Source of the DNA: Serratia symbiotica
GTDB taxonomy: Bacteria; Pseudomonadota; Gammaproteobacteria; Enterobacterales; Enterobacteriaceae
Length of the DNA: 64,000 nt
Direction: 5' to 3'
Assembly: GCA_900016775.1 (NCBI GenBank)
Contig: LN890288.1
Coordinates: 586,318 to 650,317, forward strand
Shown in pieces: positions 1-16,269 of this stretch (positions within the stretch are counted from its first letter, which is position 1; every line of letters starts with the position of its first letter). The position numbers and the translations under genes were made by a program. Below the pieces are notes generated by a model, which ran no database searches, was not told the origin of the DNA, and saw nothing but the letters and a program-made list of their open reading frames with translations.

Positions 1-560
1 GTAGTATCTAAACTATTATTATGAATTATATATTTACCATTAATAAATATAGCTGGTACCCAATGTACTGGAAAATCTTTTATAGCTTTTTCTTGTTTAA
101 ATAATAATGTTTTTACTATTAAACTATTCCAAATAATATCATAATTTTCTTTTTTAATTCCGGATTTTATTAAAATATTTTTTATATCATCTTCAGTATT
201 TAATGTATGAGTTTTTTGTATTGCTTCAAATAATAATTTACTAATTTTATTTTCTATACCTAAAGCCATAGCTACAGCCCAAGCATGAGTTAATTGCTTG
301 CCAAATGGACCTAAAAATTCTAGATGATATCTAACTATTTGAGTATTAATAGGTAATGATTTTTTTAAATGATCAGACATATGATAAACTTGATCAAATT
401 GATAACAATGTGAACAATAAAAAGAAAAAAATTCTAAAATTTTAGGTTTTCCAATTATTGGTGTTTCTAATGTGCTATACTGAATAGTATTATGAAATTT
501 TTCAGAAAAAACATTAGATATAATTATTATATAAAAAAATACTAACCATAATTTTTTCAT
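1..560 (-). CDS. dsbA: DsbA, periplasmic thiol:disulfide oxidoreductase (3' end beyond window)
   Basis: Reading the minus strand from the ATG at 558-560 gives 186 codons without a stop before the window edge; E. coli DsbA has 208. A short hydrophobic N-terminus (MKKLWLVFFYIIII) looks like a signal peptide. The thioredoxin-type active site follows in EFFSFY-CSHC-YQF, and the cis-proline loop VPAIFING is near the visible end. DsbA introduces disulfides into exported proteins and is re-oxidised by DsbB. The active-site dipeptide is Ser-His where E. coli has Pro-His. It lies downstream of the 5S gene in the same orientation, the arrangement seen after E. coli rrnA (with mobB, mobA, yihD and rdoA missing here). 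Identity is firm; only the C-terminus is unseen. Confidence 0.93.
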   Translation of the reverse strand, partial: MKKLWLVFFYIIIISNVFSEKFHNTIQYSTLETPIIGKPKILEFFSFYCSHCYQFDQVYHMSDHLKKSLPINTQIVRYHLEFLGPFGKQLTHAWAVAMALGIENKISKLLFEAIQKTHTLNTEDDIKNILIKSGIKKENYDIIWNSLIVKTLLFKQEKAIKDFPVHWVPAIFINGKYIIHNNSLDT

Positions 561-643
561 AAATTCAAATTCTTTTATTATATAAAATTTATAAATATAT
601 TTATTTATAATTTTAAATATTTTAAATTATTTTACCTATAATA

Positions 644-679
644 ATAAAAAGCCTCATACTTTTGTATGAGGCTTTTTAT
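644..679 (-). terminator. Rho-independent terminator of the rRNA operon
   Basis: A perfect 16-bp inverted repeat (644-659 with 664-679, loop TTTT) carries a GC-rich core GCCTCATAC and A/T tracts on both sides, so it can end transcription in either direction. It lies 25 bases past the 5S 3' end, between the rRNA operon and dsbA. Confidence 0.9.
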
Positions 680-704
680 CTTTTATATTTTATATATATA
701 ATAA

Positions 705-824
705 AGCCTGGCAGTGTCCTACTCTCACATGGGGAAACCCCACACTACCATCGGCGCTACAACATTTCACTACTGAGTTCGGCATGAGGATCAGGTGGTA
801 CTATTGTGCTATAGCCACCAGGCA
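705..824 (-). rRNA. rrf: 5S ribosomal RNA
   Basis: The minus strand begins TGCCTGGTGGCTATAGC and contains CATGCCGAACTCAG and GCGCCGATGGTAGTGTGGGG, ending in ACTGCCAGGC, all diagnostic of gammaproteobacterial 5S. The two ends pair (TGCCTGG with CCAGGC). Length is about 120 nt. It is the last gene of the 16S-Ile-Ala-23S-5S operon. Confidence 0.96.
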
Positions 825-926
825 ATATTTATTGTAATTTTTTTTATTTTTTTAATAATAAAATAAAAAAAATAAACTAAAAATTTTCTAAAAATGATAT
901 GTTTATTAAAACATCTTTAGTGTTGT

Positions 927-3845
<2,919 letters not shown>

Positions 3846-3910
3846 TTACAACCTAAAGATGTCTTTTATATACGATAAAACATTTTAATTTTTAGATCAT
3901 TCCAAATTAT

Positions 3911-3919
3911 TAAAGAACA
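3911..3919 (-). promoter_or_regulatory. boxA antitermination element before 23S
   Basis: The minus strand reads TGTTCTTTA, followed by AATAATTTGGA, at the place of the second boxA in the E. coli 16S-23S spacer. It is the expected binding site for NusB-S10 in rRNA antitermination. The call rests on motif and position only. Confidence 0.6.
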
Positions 3920-3972
3920 TATGCATTATGCTTAATATAATACATATTAAAATAAAAATACTATATCTTTAA

Positions 3973-4048
3973 TGGTGGAGCTAAGCGGGATCGAACCGCT
4001 GACCTCCTGCGTGCAAGGCAGGCGCTCTCCCATCTGAGCTACAGCCCC
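3973..4048 (-). tRNA. tRNA-Ala (anticodon TGC)
   Basis: A 76-nt cloverleaf starts GGGGCTGTAGCTCAG; the anticodon arm is CTGCC-TTGCACG-CAGG and the T-arm GCGGTTCGATCCCGC. It ends CTCC-A-CCA, so the 3' CCA is encoded. This is the standard spacer tRNA of rrnA, rrnD and rrnH type operons. Confidence 0.96.
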
Positions 4049-4164
4049 ATATAATATTTTAATAAACTAATAAAACTTAAATTTATTAAAATACATTATA
4101 AATTTAAATAATTATTTTAATAATTTATTAAAATTATACTATACACAGTATAGAAAAGAAGTGA

Positions 4165-4238
<74 letters not shown>

Positions 4239-4269
4239 ATTAAGGTATTTTATTTATTTATTATCATTA

Positions 4270-6005
<1,736 letters not shown>

Positions 6006-6016
6006 TAATAAATTTT

Positions 6017-6025
6017 TAAAGAGCA
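6017..6025 (-). promoter_or_regulatory. boxA antitermination element of the rRNA leader
   Basis: The minus strand reads TGCTCTTTA followed by AAAATTTATTAGACAAT, matching the E. coli rrn boxA and the bases after it. It is the NusB-S10 antitermination signal. Confidence 0.8.
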
Positions 6026-6060
6026 GTAAATTAAAAAATATAAAAAATTTAATTTAATTT

Positions 6061-6088
6061 ATAATAATCTTATTTATATAAAAGTCAA
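6061..6088 (-). promoter_or_regulatory. sigma-70 promoter of the rRNA operon
   Basis: On the minus strand TTGACT (6083-6088) is followed after 16 bases by TATTAT (6061-6066), 5 of 6 matches to consensus in each box. It lies about 35 bases upstream of boxA. A/T tracts lie upstream. I see only this one clear promoter, where E. coli has two. Confidence 0.75.
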
Positions 6089-6244
6089 GATAAAATTTTA
6101 TTTTTATTTAATTTATTTCAAAATATAAAAATATTTAATATTTTATAATTTTTAAATTATAATATTTTTATTTAAAATAGCAAGAATTAATTCTTTATTT
6201 CTATTAAATTATTTATTTTTATTACATTATTTTTAATAAAAAAA

Positions 6245-6811
6245 TTATGTAATATGTTTTTTTATAGCTTCTGGTAAATCTACAAAACTATTTAATACCC
6301 AATCTGCAAATTTTTCATCTTTTTTTATTAAAGAATTTCCAGTACGTACTAAAATTTTAGTTCCTACACCAGCTTTTTGTGCTGCTTGTATATCTTTTAA
6401 TTGATCACCTATCATATAAGAAGCTTCCATATCAATTCTTAATTCATACATAGCTTTCAATAACATACCTGGATATGGTTTACGACAATTACATTCTTTT
6501 CGATATATTTCTATTTTTGCTTCTGGATGATGCGGACAAAAATATATACCATCTAAATAAACATTAAAATTAGCTAATGATTGATTCATCCAGTGAATTA
6601 AATAATAAAATTGTTTTTCACTAAATTTACCACGTGCAATACCAGATTGATTGGTAATTAAAACTAATAAAAAACCCATTTCTTTTAATTTTTTACAAGC
6701 ATGAATAACACCATTAATAAATTGAAAATGATTTATTTTATAAATATAACCATAATCAATATTAATTGTACCATCACGATCAAAAAAAATAGCTGGAATA
6801 TATTGTGTCAT
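6245..6811 (-). CDS. gmhB: GmhB, D-glycero-beta-D-manno-heptose-1,7-bisphosphate 7-phosphatase
   Basis: 188 residues (E. coli 191). The HAD nucleophile motif DRDGT is at 11-15, the zinc ligands C92, H94, C107 and C109 are all present, and GDQLKD at 135-140 gives the metal-binding aspartate. It removes the 7-phosphate from heptose bisphosphate on the way to ADP-heptose for the lipopolysaccharide inner core. Its presence with lpxA/B/D indicates that more than lipid A alone is still made. It lies directly upstream of 16S in the same orientation, as gmhB does before E. coli rrnH. An AGAGA ribosome site precedes the ATG. Confidence 0.95.
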   Translation of the reverse strand: MTQYIPAIFFDRDGTINIDYGYIYKINHFQFINGVIHACKKLKEMGFLLVLITNQSGIARGKFSEKQFYYLIHWMNQSLANFNVYLDGIYFCPHHPEAKIEIYRKECNCRKPYPGMLLKAMYELRIDMEASYMIGDQLKDIQAAQKAGVGTKILVRTGNSLIKKDEKFADWVLNSFVDLPEAIKKHIT

Positions 6812-7247
6812 TTATTTATCTCTAAGAACTTAAATAAAAAAATATTTTTAATATATTATTTAAATATCTTAAATGACATTATTAATTAAAAATTTAATTA
6901 ATATTATTGTTAATAATATTAATTTATTACTTTAATATTTTATTATATATAATATTTTTATAAAATTAATTAATAATTATTATATAAAATATATTTATTA
7001 TTTTTTATTTAAATTTATTATATTTTTACAATAAAATATATAATTAAATTTAAATATATAATATTTTTATAATTTTATTATCAAAAATATTTTAAATATT
7101 AATATATAATAAAATATTATTTAATATATTAAATTTTTTATATTTTAATTATTTTCTTGTAATAGATTATTTATTAAGTAAAATATATTTATTAAAATAT
7201 TTATATTTTTAAAATAATATTAAAAACACATTAAAATTGGAGTTAAT
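6812..7247. other. Spacer between divergent gmhB and rplU
   Basis: 436 bases of nearly pure A/T. In E. coli rplU is preceded by divergent ispB; no trace of ispB is readable. The plus strand ends with the ribosome site TTGGAGTTAAT before rplU. No convincing -35/-10 pair stands out from the A/T background, although promoters for both genes must lie here. Confidence 0.6.
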
Positions 7248-7565
7248 ATGTATGCAGTTTTTCAAAGCGGTGGTAAACAATATCGAGTAAATGAGGGACA
7301 AATTATTCGTTTGGAAAAACTGAATTTCCTTACTGGAGAAACAATTAATTTTGATAAAATTTTAATAATTTCAAAAGATGAAAAAACAAGAATAGGTACT
7401 CCATTTATTCAAAATAGTAAAATAAATGCTAAAATTATTGCACATGGTCGTAATAAAAAAATTAAAATTATTAAATTTTCTCGTCGTAAACATTACCGTA
7501 AAAAACAAGGTCATCGTCAATGGTTTACTGATGTTCAAATTACTAAAATTAACTTTTTAAACTAA
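7248..7565 (+). CDS. rplU: Ribosomal protein L21
   Basis: 105 residues (E. coli 103), starting [17 protein letters not shown] and ending in the basic [15 protein letters not shown] segment typical of L21. L21 is a 50S protein bound to 23S rRNA domain II. GGAG lies 7 bases before the ATG. It is followed 10 bases later by rpmA, the usual rplU-rpmA operon. Confidence 0.97.
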   Translation: MYAVFQSGGKQYRVNEGQIIRLEKLNFLTGETINFDKILIISKDEKTRIGTPFIQNSKINAKIIAHGRNKKIKIIKFSRRKHYRKKQGHRQWFTDVQITKINFLN

Positions 7566-7575
7566 AGGTAAATTA

Positions 7576-7833
7576 ATGGCACATAAAAAAGCAGGTGGTT
7601 CATCACGTAATGGTCGTGATTCGCAATCTAAACGTTTAGGAGTAAAACGTTTTGGTGGTGAATTAGTACTTGCAGGTAGCATTATTGTTCGTCAACGTGG
7701 TACTAAATTTCATGCAGGAAATAATGTAGGTTGTGGTAGAGATCATACATTATTTGCTTTAAAAGACGGTTTAATTAAATTTGAAACTAAAGGATTAAAC
7801 AATCGTCAATTTATTAGTATATATAATAAATAA
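7576..7833 (+). CDS. rpmA: Ribosomal protein L27
   Basis: 85 residues, the standard length. The N-terminus [16 protein letters not shown] is the flexible tail that reaches the peptidyl-transferase centre, and GVKRFGGE plus [10 protein letters not shown] follow. It is second in the rplU-rpmA operon, ahead of a clear terminator at 7865. The yhbE gene found next in E. coli is absent. Confidence 0.98.
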   Translation: MAHKKAGGSSRNGRDSQSKRLGVKRFGGELVLAGSIIVRQRGTKFHAGNNVGCGRDHTLFALKDGLIKFETKGLNNRQFISIYNK

Positions 7834-9208
<1,375 letters not shown>

Positions 9209-9799
9209 AATAAAATAAATATAAACTTAAAATTAAATTATATAAAATATAAATAAAAAATAAATTATTTTTTATAAAAAATTATTAATAATAAATAATT
9301 TATATTTTATTAATTTATAATATATAATTATTTTTAAAATAAGAATTAATTTATATAATTAATATTATATAATAATTTTAATATTTAAAATATTTTTAAT
9401 ATAAAATATAATATGAATTATAAATTATATTATTTTAACAATAAAATAATATTTTTAATTATATTAAATCATTTTAAATATCATTATTTTATTTAATAAA
9501 ATTTTACTATTATATAAAATCACAAAAAAAACTATTTATATGAAAAATATAATTTAAATTAAATAAATTATACTATATTTAAAATAAAATATAAATAATA
9601 TACTAATATAATTAATAAATATAAAAATATATTTAATATTTTTAAAAAATATAAAATTAAAATTTACATTTAATTTAAATTTTATTATTTTTAAGATCAT
9701 ATTTTAAAATATAAAATAAAAAGTTATAATTTTAATTATTTTATTTATCTTTATTAATATATTAGCTATTTTAAAAAAAGATCTAGAGGTATGTATATA
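9209..9799. other. Spacer between obgE and greA
   Basis: About 590 bases of almost pure A/T, at the position of dacB (on the opposite strand) in E. coli. No reading frame or dacB motif can be recognised on either strand. It ends with the greA ribosome site AGAGGT at 9785-9790. Confidence 0.6.
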
Positions 9800-10276
9800 A
9801 TGAAACAAATTCCAATGACTTTATTGGGTGCTAAAAAACTTCGTGAAGAACTAATATATTTAAAAAATGTACGTCGTCCAAAAATTATTTTAGATATCAC
9901 CGAAGCTAGAGAACATGGTGATTTAAAAGAAAATGCTGAATATCATGCAGCACGTGAACAACAAGGATTTTGTGAAGGACGAATACAAGAAATTGAAGCA
10001 AAATTATCTAATGCACAAATTATTGATATTACTAAAATACCAAATACTGGTCGAGTTATTTTTGGTTCTACTATATCTGTTTTAAATTTAGACACTAATG
10101 AAACAGTAACATATCGTATTGTAGGCGATGATGAAGCTAATTTTAAAAAAAATATGATTTCAGTAAATTCACCAATGGCACGCGGTTTAATTGGTAAAAA
10201 AATAAATGATGTTGGAGTTATTAAAACTCCAGGTGGCGATGTAGATTATCAAATATTAAAAATTAAATATCTTTAA
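9800..10276 (+). CDS. greA: Transcript cleavage factor GreA
   Basis: 158 residues from the ATG at 9800, the E. coli length. An ATG at 9791 is in frame but only one base from GAGGT, whereas 9800 has the ideal spacing. The N-terminal coiled coil carries the acidic tip [18 protein letters not shown] near 34-51, and the FKBP-like C-terminal domain has the [12 protein letters not shown] motif. GreA binds the RNA polymerase secondary channel and stimulates cleavage of backtracked RNA. Confidence 0.96.
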   Translation: MKQIPMTLLGAKKLREELIYLKNVRRPKIILDITEAREHGDLKENAEYHAAREQQGFCEGRIQEIEAKLSNAQIIDITKIPNTGRVIFGSTISVLNLDTNETVTYRIVGDDEANFKKNMISVNSPMARGLIGKKINDVGVIKTPGGDVDYQILKIKYL

Positions 10277-10666
10277 TATAATTATTTTATATTTATATAT
10301 AAATTATAAAAAATTAAAAACTTTTCTAATTTTATATTAAAAATATATTATATTTTTAATATATTTGATATAAAATTTATTAATTATTTATTTTATAATA
10401 TTATATATAATTTTATTTAAATATTTTTATTATTTTAATAAAAATTAATTAATTTAAATTTTCTTAATTTTTAAAAAAATTATTTATATATTTTAATATA
10501 AATATTTTTAATTAATATTTCTAATATTTTATTTTTTACTATAATTAGGATTGAAATGAAAAATGATGACGCCATTTTATATATATAATAAAATTATTTT
10601 TCATTATAAATATAATATAAATAATAAATAAAATATTATTTTATTTATAATAATTAGGAAATAAAA
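10277..10666. other. Spacer between greA and rlmE with heat-shock promoter
   Basis: 390 bases, mainly A/T. E. coli has divergent yhbY here; no YhbY-like frame is readable on either strand. The only GC-containing island is GATGACGCCATTTT near 10564-10577, part of the sigma-32 type promoter listed separately. Confidence 0.65.
10550..10577 (+). promoter_or_regulatory. Probable sigma-32 heat-shock promoter of rlmE-ftsH
   Basis: ATTGAAA (10550-10556, consensus CTTGAAA) is followed after 14 bases by GCCATTT (10571-10577, consensus CCCATNT). The spacer length equals that of the clear groE promoter at 39963. E. coli rlmE-ftsH is a known sigma-32 operon. A 10-bp inverted repeat (10555-10564 with 10596-10605) overlaps it. 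The promoter call is inference from motif, spacing and synteny. Confidence 0.6.
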
Positions 10667-11296
10667 ATGATTAATAAAAAGCGTTCTTCTAGCTCTCGTC
10701 GTTGGTTAAAAGAACACTTTAATGATAAATATGTACAACAAGCAAAAAAAAATAAATTACGTTCTCGTTCATGGTTTAAACTTAATGAAATACAAAAACA
10801 TGATAAATTATTTAATCCTGGTATGATTGTTTTAGATTTAGGATCATCACCAGGTGGTTGGTCAAAATATGTAATAAAAAAAATTGGTCATTATGGTCGT
10901 GTTATAGCTTGTGATATTTTACCTATGTCTCCTATTCCTGGAGTTGAATTTTTTCAAGGTGATTTAAGTAATACTTTAATATTAAAATCTTTATTAAAAT
11001 ATATAGGTAAAATTAAAATCCAAGTAGTAATATCAGATATGGCTCCAAATATAAGTGGTATTTCATCTATAGATATTCCTAAATCAACATATTTAGTAGA
11101 ATTAGCATTAAAAATATGTCGTAATGTTCTTTCATTAAATGGAAGTTTCTTAGTTAAAGTATTTCATGGAGATGAATTTGATGCATGTTTACAAAAAATT
11201 CAATCTTTATTTAAAGAAGTTAAAATTCGTAAACCAAATGCTTGTCGTGTTAATTCACGTGAAGTATATATTGTAGCAAAAGGATCTAAATTATAG
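10667..11296 (+). CDS. rlmE: RlmE (FtsJ/RrmJ), 23S rRNA Um2552 2'-O-methyltransferase
   Basis: 209 residues, the E. coli length. The SAM site [14 protein letters not shown] is near 56-69 and the catalytic set K38, D124, K164 and E199 is complete. It methylates U2552 in the ribosomal A-loop during 50S assembly. AGGAA lies 7 bases before the ATG. It forms a heat-shock operon with ftsH 48 bases downstream, apparently driven by the promoter at 10550. Confidence 0.96.
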   Translation: MINKKRSSSSRRWLKEHFNDKYVQQAKKNKLRSRSWFKLNEIQKHDKLFNPGMIVLDLGSSPGGWSKYVIKKIGHYGRVIACDILPMSPIPGVEFFQGDLSNTLILKSLLKYIGKIKIQVVISDMAPNISGISSIDIPKSTYLVELALKICRNVLSLNGSFLVKVFHGDEFDACLQKIQSLFKEVKIRKPNACRVNSREVYIVAKGSKL

Positions 11297-11344
11297 TAAC
11301 CTAATGCTATTTTATTAACATAGTTGTAATATGAGGTTCATCTT

Positions 11345-13270
11345 TTGAGTGATATGGCGAAAAACCTAATTCTCTGGTTAGTTATCGCAGTAGTATTAAT
11401 GTCTGCATTTCAAAGTTTTGGTCCAAATGAATCTAATGGCCGTAAAGTAGATTATTCTACTTTTATATCTGAACTAACACAAGATCAAGTTAGAGAAGCG
11501 CGAATTAACGGACGTGAAATTAACATTACAAAAAAAGATAGTAGTAAATATAAAACTTATATTCCTATTAATGATCCTAAATTATTAGATACATTATTAA
11601 CTAAAAATGTAAAAGTTATTGGTGAACTACCTGAAGAACCTAGTTTACTAGCTTCCATCTTTATTTCATGGTTTCCTATGTTATTATTAATTGGCGTTTG
11701 GATTTTCTTTATGCGTCAAATTCAAGGTGGTGGTAAAGGTGCAATGTCTTTTGGAAAAAGTAAAGCACGTATGCTTACTGAAGATCAAATTAAAACTACT
11801 TTTGCTGATATTGCAGGTTGTGATGAAGCAAAAGAAGAAGTCAGTGAGCTTGTAGATTACTTACGTGAACCTAGTAAATTTCAAAAACTTGGTGGTAAAA
11901 TACCTAAAGGTATATTAATGGTTGGACCTCCAGGAACAGGTAAAACCTTACTAGCAAAAGCAATTGCAGGTGAAGCAAAAGTACCATTTTTTAGTATTTC
12001 AGGTTCAGATTTTGTAGAAATGTTTGTTGGGGTAGGGGCTTCTCGTGTACGAGATATGTTTGAACAAGCTAAAAAATCTTCACCATGTATTATATTTATC
12101 GATGAAATTGATGCTGTAGGTCGACAAAGAGGTGCAGGACTTGGTGGTGGTCACGATGAACGTGAACAAACTTTAAATCAAATGTTAGTTGAAATGGATG
12201 GATTTGAAGGAAATGAAGGTATTATTGTTATTGCAGCAACTAATCGTCCTGACGTACTTGATCCAGCATTATTAAGACCAGGTCGTTTTGATCGTCAAGT
12301 AGTAGTTGGTTTACCTGATATTCGTGGCAGAGAACAAATATTAAAAGTACATATAAAAAATGTACCTTTAAATTCTGATATTGATACATCTGTTATTGCA
12401 CGTGGTACACCTGGATTCTCTGGTGCTGATTTAGCTAATTTAGTTAATGAAGCAGCATTATTTGCTGCTCGAAGTAATAAACGTGTAGTATCTATGTTTG
12501 AATTTGAAAAAGCAAAAGATAAAATTATGATAGGTGCTGAACGTCGTTCTATGGTTATGACTGAATTACAAAAAGAATCTACTGCATATCACGAAGCAGG
12601 CCATGCTATTATCGGTCGTTTAGTACCAGAACATGATCCAGTTCATAAAGTAACTATTATTCCTCGAGGTCATGCATTAGGAGTAACATTTTTTTTACCA
12701 AAAAGTGATACAATTAGTGCTAGTCGTCAAAAATTAGAAAGTCAAATTTCTACTCTTTATGGTGGTCGTCTTGCAGAAGAAATTATTTATGGTTCTGAAA
12801 ATGTCTCTACTGGAGCATCAAACGATATTAAGATTGCTACTTCTATTGCTAGAAATATGGTAACTCAATGGGGATTTTCAGATAAATTAGGTCCACTTTT
12901 ATATGCAGAAGAAGAAGGTGAAATATTTTTGGGTCGTTCTGTTGCTAAAGCAAAACAAATGTCCGATGAAACTGCATGTATTATTGATAAAGAAGTTAAA
13001 TCTCTTATTGAAAGAAATTATACACGTTCTCGTTGTCTTTTAATGGAAAATAAAGATATTTTACATTCAATGAAAGATGCACTTATGAAATATGAAACAA
13101 TTGATGCATTACAAATTGATGATCTTATGAATCGTAAAGATGTACGACCACCTGCAGATTGGGATGATTTAAATACAAATAATAAGTCTGATACTAATAG
13201 TGGAACATCAAAAACATTATCATTAAAAAAAGAATTACATACAATAAATTCAGATAATAATCATATCTAA
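11345..13270 (+). CDS. ftsH: FtsH, membrane AAA+ zinc metalloprotease
   Basis: 641 residues, extremely close to E. coli FtsH. Two membrane helices (about 7-25 and 103-123) flank a periplasmic loop; the AAA module has Walker A GPPGTGKT at 194-201 and FIDEIDAVG; the protease has HEAGH near 417. FtsH degrades LpxC, sigma-32 and misassembled membrane proteins. I take the TTG at 11345 as start because GAGG ends 8 bases before it; the ATG at 11354 (MAKNL), used in some E. coli annotations, is possible. The C-terminal tail is poorly conserved. Confidence 0.97.
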   Translation: MSDMAKNLILWLVIAVVLMSAFQSFGPNESNGRKVDYSTFISELTQDQVREARINGREINITKKDSSKYKTYIPINDPKLLDTLLTKNVKVIGELPEEPSLLASIFISWFPMLLLIGVWIFFMRQIQGGGKGAMSFGKSKARMLTEDQIKTTFADIAGCDEAKEEVSELVDYLREPSKFQKLGGKIPKGILMVGPPGTGKTLLAKAIAGEAKVPFFSISGSDFVEMFVGVGASRVRDMFEQAKKSSPCIIFIDEIDAVGRQRGAGLGGGHDEREQTLNQMLVEMDGFEGNEGIIVIAATNRPDVLDPALLRPGRFDRQVVVGLPDIRGREQILKVHIKNVPLNSDIDTSVIARGTPGFSGADLANLVNEAALFAARSNKRVVSMFEFEKAKDKIMIGAERRSMVMTELQKESTAYHEAGHAIIGRLVPEHDPVHKVTIIPRGHALGVTFFLPKSDTISASRQKLESQISTLYGGRLAEEIIYGSENVSTGASNDIKIATSIARNMVTQWGFSDKLGPLLYAEEEGEIFLGRSVAKAKQMSDETACIIDKEVKSLIERNYTRSRCLLMENKDILHSMKDALMKYETIDALQIDDLMNRKDVRPPADWDDLNTNNKSDTNSGTSKTLSLKKELHTINSDNNHI

Positions 13271-14080
13271 ATATTTTAAAATAAATTATATATTACTATC
13301 ATTAAATAAATACTAAAACCCTGATATTCAGGGTTTTAGTATTTATTTAATGATAAATTTTTAATAATATTCTAAAATTATTCAAAATTATATTTTAAAA
13401 TTATAACATGATTTTAACATAAAATATTTTAAAATATTTTATCTATATATTTTTTTAATAATTATTTTAATATAATTAAAAAAAATAATTTTAAATAATA
13501 TTATCCTGAATATTTCTATAAATAAATTATAAACATTTTAACAAAAATTAACATTTTTAAAAATTATATTTTGTATAAAAATAAAATTTAAAATCATAAA
13601 AATAATATAAATATTATTAATAATAAAATTATAATATAACATTTTAAAATTATTATTATTAATATATTTAAATTAAATATAATACCTAAATTAACTAAAA
13701 ATATATTTAATGAATTATATAAAAATATCATTATAATAATATTTTAAAATTTTTATTTTATTAAAAATAATTTATTAATATCTTTCATATATAAATTTTC
13801 TTAAACAATATATAAAATATTTATTTATAATAATATAATTTAAAATATAAAATTTATAATTAAAATATAAATATTTTAATTTATTATTAATAATAAATAT
13901 ATCAAAATAAATTAATAATCAAATATTTCTTAAAGATATATATAATATTATATAATTAATAATATTATTTTTATAATTATAAATATTTTTAAAAATAAAA
14001 TAATTAAAATATCATATTAAAATATATATAAATAATATTTTGTATTTAAAAACATTTTGAATAGATGGATAATTTAACAA
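13271..14080. other. Spacer between ftsH and glmM (folP position)
   Basis: About 810 bases. The first 85 hold the ftsH terminator; the rest is A/T without a readable frame. E. coli has folP (dihydropteroate synthase, about 850 bases) exactly here, so the spacer is probably the eroded remains of folP, although no motif survives to prove it. Confidence 0.6.
13297..13355 (+). terminator. Long perfect hairpin terminator after ftsH
   Basis: Bases 13297-13324 and 13328-13355 are perfectly complementary (28 bp) with loop TAT. The GC core is ACCCTGA/TCAGGGT. T-rich sequence is built into the descending arm, so it can serve as an intrinsic terminator in both directions. It starts 27 bases after the ftsH stop. 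Confidence 0.85.
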
Positions 14081-15430
14081 ATGAATAAATTAAAATATTT
14101 CGGAACTGATGGTATTCGTGGAAAAGTAGGTGAAAGTCCAATAACACCAGATTTTGTTTTAAAATTAGGATGGGCTGCTGGAAAAGTACTTTCACGTCAT
14201 GGATCTCGAAAAATAATTATTGGTAAAGATACTCGTATTTCTGGTTACATGTTAGAATCTGCGTTAGAAGCAGGATTATCAGCAGCAGGACTATCAGCTT
14301 CTTTTACAGGTCCTATGCCAACTCCAGCAATAGCTTATTTAACACGTACTTTTCGTGCTGAAGCAGGTATTGTTATTTCTGCGTCACATAATCCATTTTA
14401 TGATAATGGAATTAAATTTTTTTCTATATATGGAACTAAATTACCAAATAATGTTGAAGAAGCAATTGAAACTGAAATGACAAAACCATTAACTTGTGTA
14501 CCATCCTCTGAATTAGGGAAAGCTAGTCGTATTATAGATGCAGCAGGAAGATATATAGAATTTTGCAAAGGTACTTTTCCTAGTAAATTAAGTCTTAAAG
14601 GATTAAAAATCGTAATTGATTGCGCTAATGGTGCAACTTATCATATTGCACCAAGTGTATTAAGAGAATTAGGTGCAACAGTAATTACTTTAGGAGTAAT
14701 ACCAGATGGTATGAATATTAATAAAAAATGTGGAACAACTGATATACGTCAATTACAACAATATGTTATACAAGAAATAGCGCATGTTGGATTAGCATTT
14801 GATGGTGATGGAGATCGCGTCATTATGGTAGATCATTTAGGTAATAAAGTAGATGGTGATCAAATGTTATATATAATTGCTAAAGATAGTTTATATAAAA
14901 AAAAATTACATGGTGGTGTTGTTGGAACAGTCATGAGTAATATGGGATTAGAACTTTCACTTAAAAAATTAAATATACCATTTGTACGAACTGAAGTAGG
15001 AGATCGTTATATCTTAGAAAAATTACAAAAATTAAATTGGCGTATAGGTGCAGAAAAATCTGGTCATGTAATTTTGTTAGATAAAACTACCACTGGTGAT
15101 GGAATAATAGCTGGATTACAAGTATTAACTGCAATGGTTAATAACCATATGAGTTTATATGAATTATGTAATGGAATAGAATTATTTCCTCAAATTTTAA
15201 TTAATGTAAAATTTTTTGGTAAAAATAATCCATTAACTTCATTTAAAGTACGAAAAATTACTTCTAAAGTTCAAAATGAATTAGCTAATTGTGGACGTGT
15301 ATTACTTCGTAAATCAGGTACAGAACCATTAATTCGTATTATGGTAGAAGGTAAAAATAAAAAACAAATTACAATTTTAGCAAATTTAATTGCAGATACT
15401 ATAATGTTGTCATCTAATTTAAAAAAATAA
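14081..15430 (+). CDS. glmM: Phosphoglucosamine mutase GlmM
   Basis: 449 residues (E. coli 445). The phosphoserine loop ISASHNP places the catalytic serine at S102, the metal loop DGDGDR is near 241-246, and the sugar-binding GEKSGH-type motif is AEKSGHVI. It converts glucosamine-6-phosphate to glucosamine-1-phosphate for UDP-GlcNAc, feeding both peptidoglycan and the lipid A genes in this window. The order ftsH-(folP)-glmM is conserved; secG, next in E. coli, is missing. Confidence 0.96.
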   Translation: MNKLKYFGTDGIRGKVGESPITPDFVLKLGWAAGKVLSRHGSRKIIIGKDTRISGYMLESALEAGLSAAGLSASFTGPMPTPAIAYLTRTFRAEAGIVISASHNPFYDNGIKFFSIYGTKLPNNVEEAIETEMTKPLTCVPSSELGKASRIIDAAGRYIEFCKGTFPSKLSLKGLKIVIDCANGATYHIAPSVLRELGATVITLGVIPDGMNINKKCGTTDIRQLQQYVIQEIAHVGLAFDGDGDRVIMVDHLGNKVDGDQMLYIIAKDSLYKKKLHGGVVGTVMSNMGLELSLKKLNIPFVRTEVGDRYILEKLQKLNWRIGAEKSGHVILLDKTTTGDGIIAGLQVLTAMVNNHMSLYELCNGIELFPQILINVKFFGKNNPLTSFKVRKITSKVQNELANCGRVLLRKSGTEPLIRIMVEGKNKKQITILANLIADTIMLSSNLKK

Positions 15431-15627
15431 ATTTTATTTTTTATTTTTAACTTTTTTACATTATTAATTTATAATAAATAATAATTAAATTTTAATATAT
15501 TATCTTAACTATAAAATAAATATTTTATATTAAATATTATTTTTATAAATTTTATAATAAAATTCAATTAATAAAATATATTTAAATAATATTTAATATA
15601 AATAAAAAATTTTGGTAAAATATAATC

Positions 15628-16155
15628 ATGCAAAAATATCTCTATTTAAATAAAAATGAACAAAAACTGTTTAAAAAAACTGTTTCTGATATAAAAAAAA
15701 TAAATCAAGATTGTTTTTCGACTTATTTATTAAAACCAAAAATAAAAAAAAATACTACGTATCATATTATAAAAGAACAAATAAATTCTAATTATTATTT
15801 TTCAGATGAATATCAACCATTTTTAGAAGAAAATCCCATTCGATATATTCAACCTGGAAATAAATTTTTTGAATTAAAAAAATTACAACGTGGTGATTAT
15901 TCACCTGATTTTTTTTTAGACTTACACGGTTTAACTAAAAAACAAGCAAAATTAGAATTAAGCGCATTACTTGTAGCATGTAAACGTGAAAATGTATATT
16001 GCGCTTGTGTAATGCATGGTTATGGAAAATACATTTTAAAAAAACAAACACCATTATGGTTAGCTCAACATCCTGATATATTAGCCTTTCATCAAGCGCC
16101 TAAAATTTGGGGTGGTAATGCAGCTATTCTTTTATTAGTAAAATTAACAACTTAA
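15628..16155 (+). CDS. smrB: SmrB, ribosome-collision endonuclease
   Basis: 175 residues (E. coli 183), close along the full length. The N-terminal extension has YFSDEYQPFL. The Smr domain carries DLHGLT at 98-103 and MHGYG at 129-133, followed by LKKQTPLWL. In E. coli SmrB is recruited to collided ribosomes and cleaves mRNA between them, feeding tmRNA rescue. It stands alone here; its E. coli neighbours (prmB, sixA) are absent. No strong ribosome site precedes the ATG (TTTTGGTAAA is the nearest). Confidence 0.94.
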   Translation: MQKYLYLNKNEQKLFKKTVSDIKKINQDCFSTYLLKPKIKKNTTYHIIKEQINSNYYFSDEYQPFLEENPIRYIQPGNKFFELKKLQRGDYSPDFFLDLHGLTKKQAKLELSALLVACKRENVYCACVMHGYGKYILKKQTPLWLAQHPDILAFHQAPKIWGGNAAILLLVKLTT

Positions 16156-16269
16156 TAAAAATTAATAATAAATTTTTATTTAAATTTTTTATAATTAATA
16201 ATAATATTATTAATTATACTAAATATAATTAGTATAATTAATTTAAATAAAACTATTATAAATAATTTT

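Noticed and set aside
6701..6889. 62-codon plus-strand frame
   Set aside because: It overlaps gmhB antisense and continues into A/T spacer as Asn/Ile-rich translation; it is chance.
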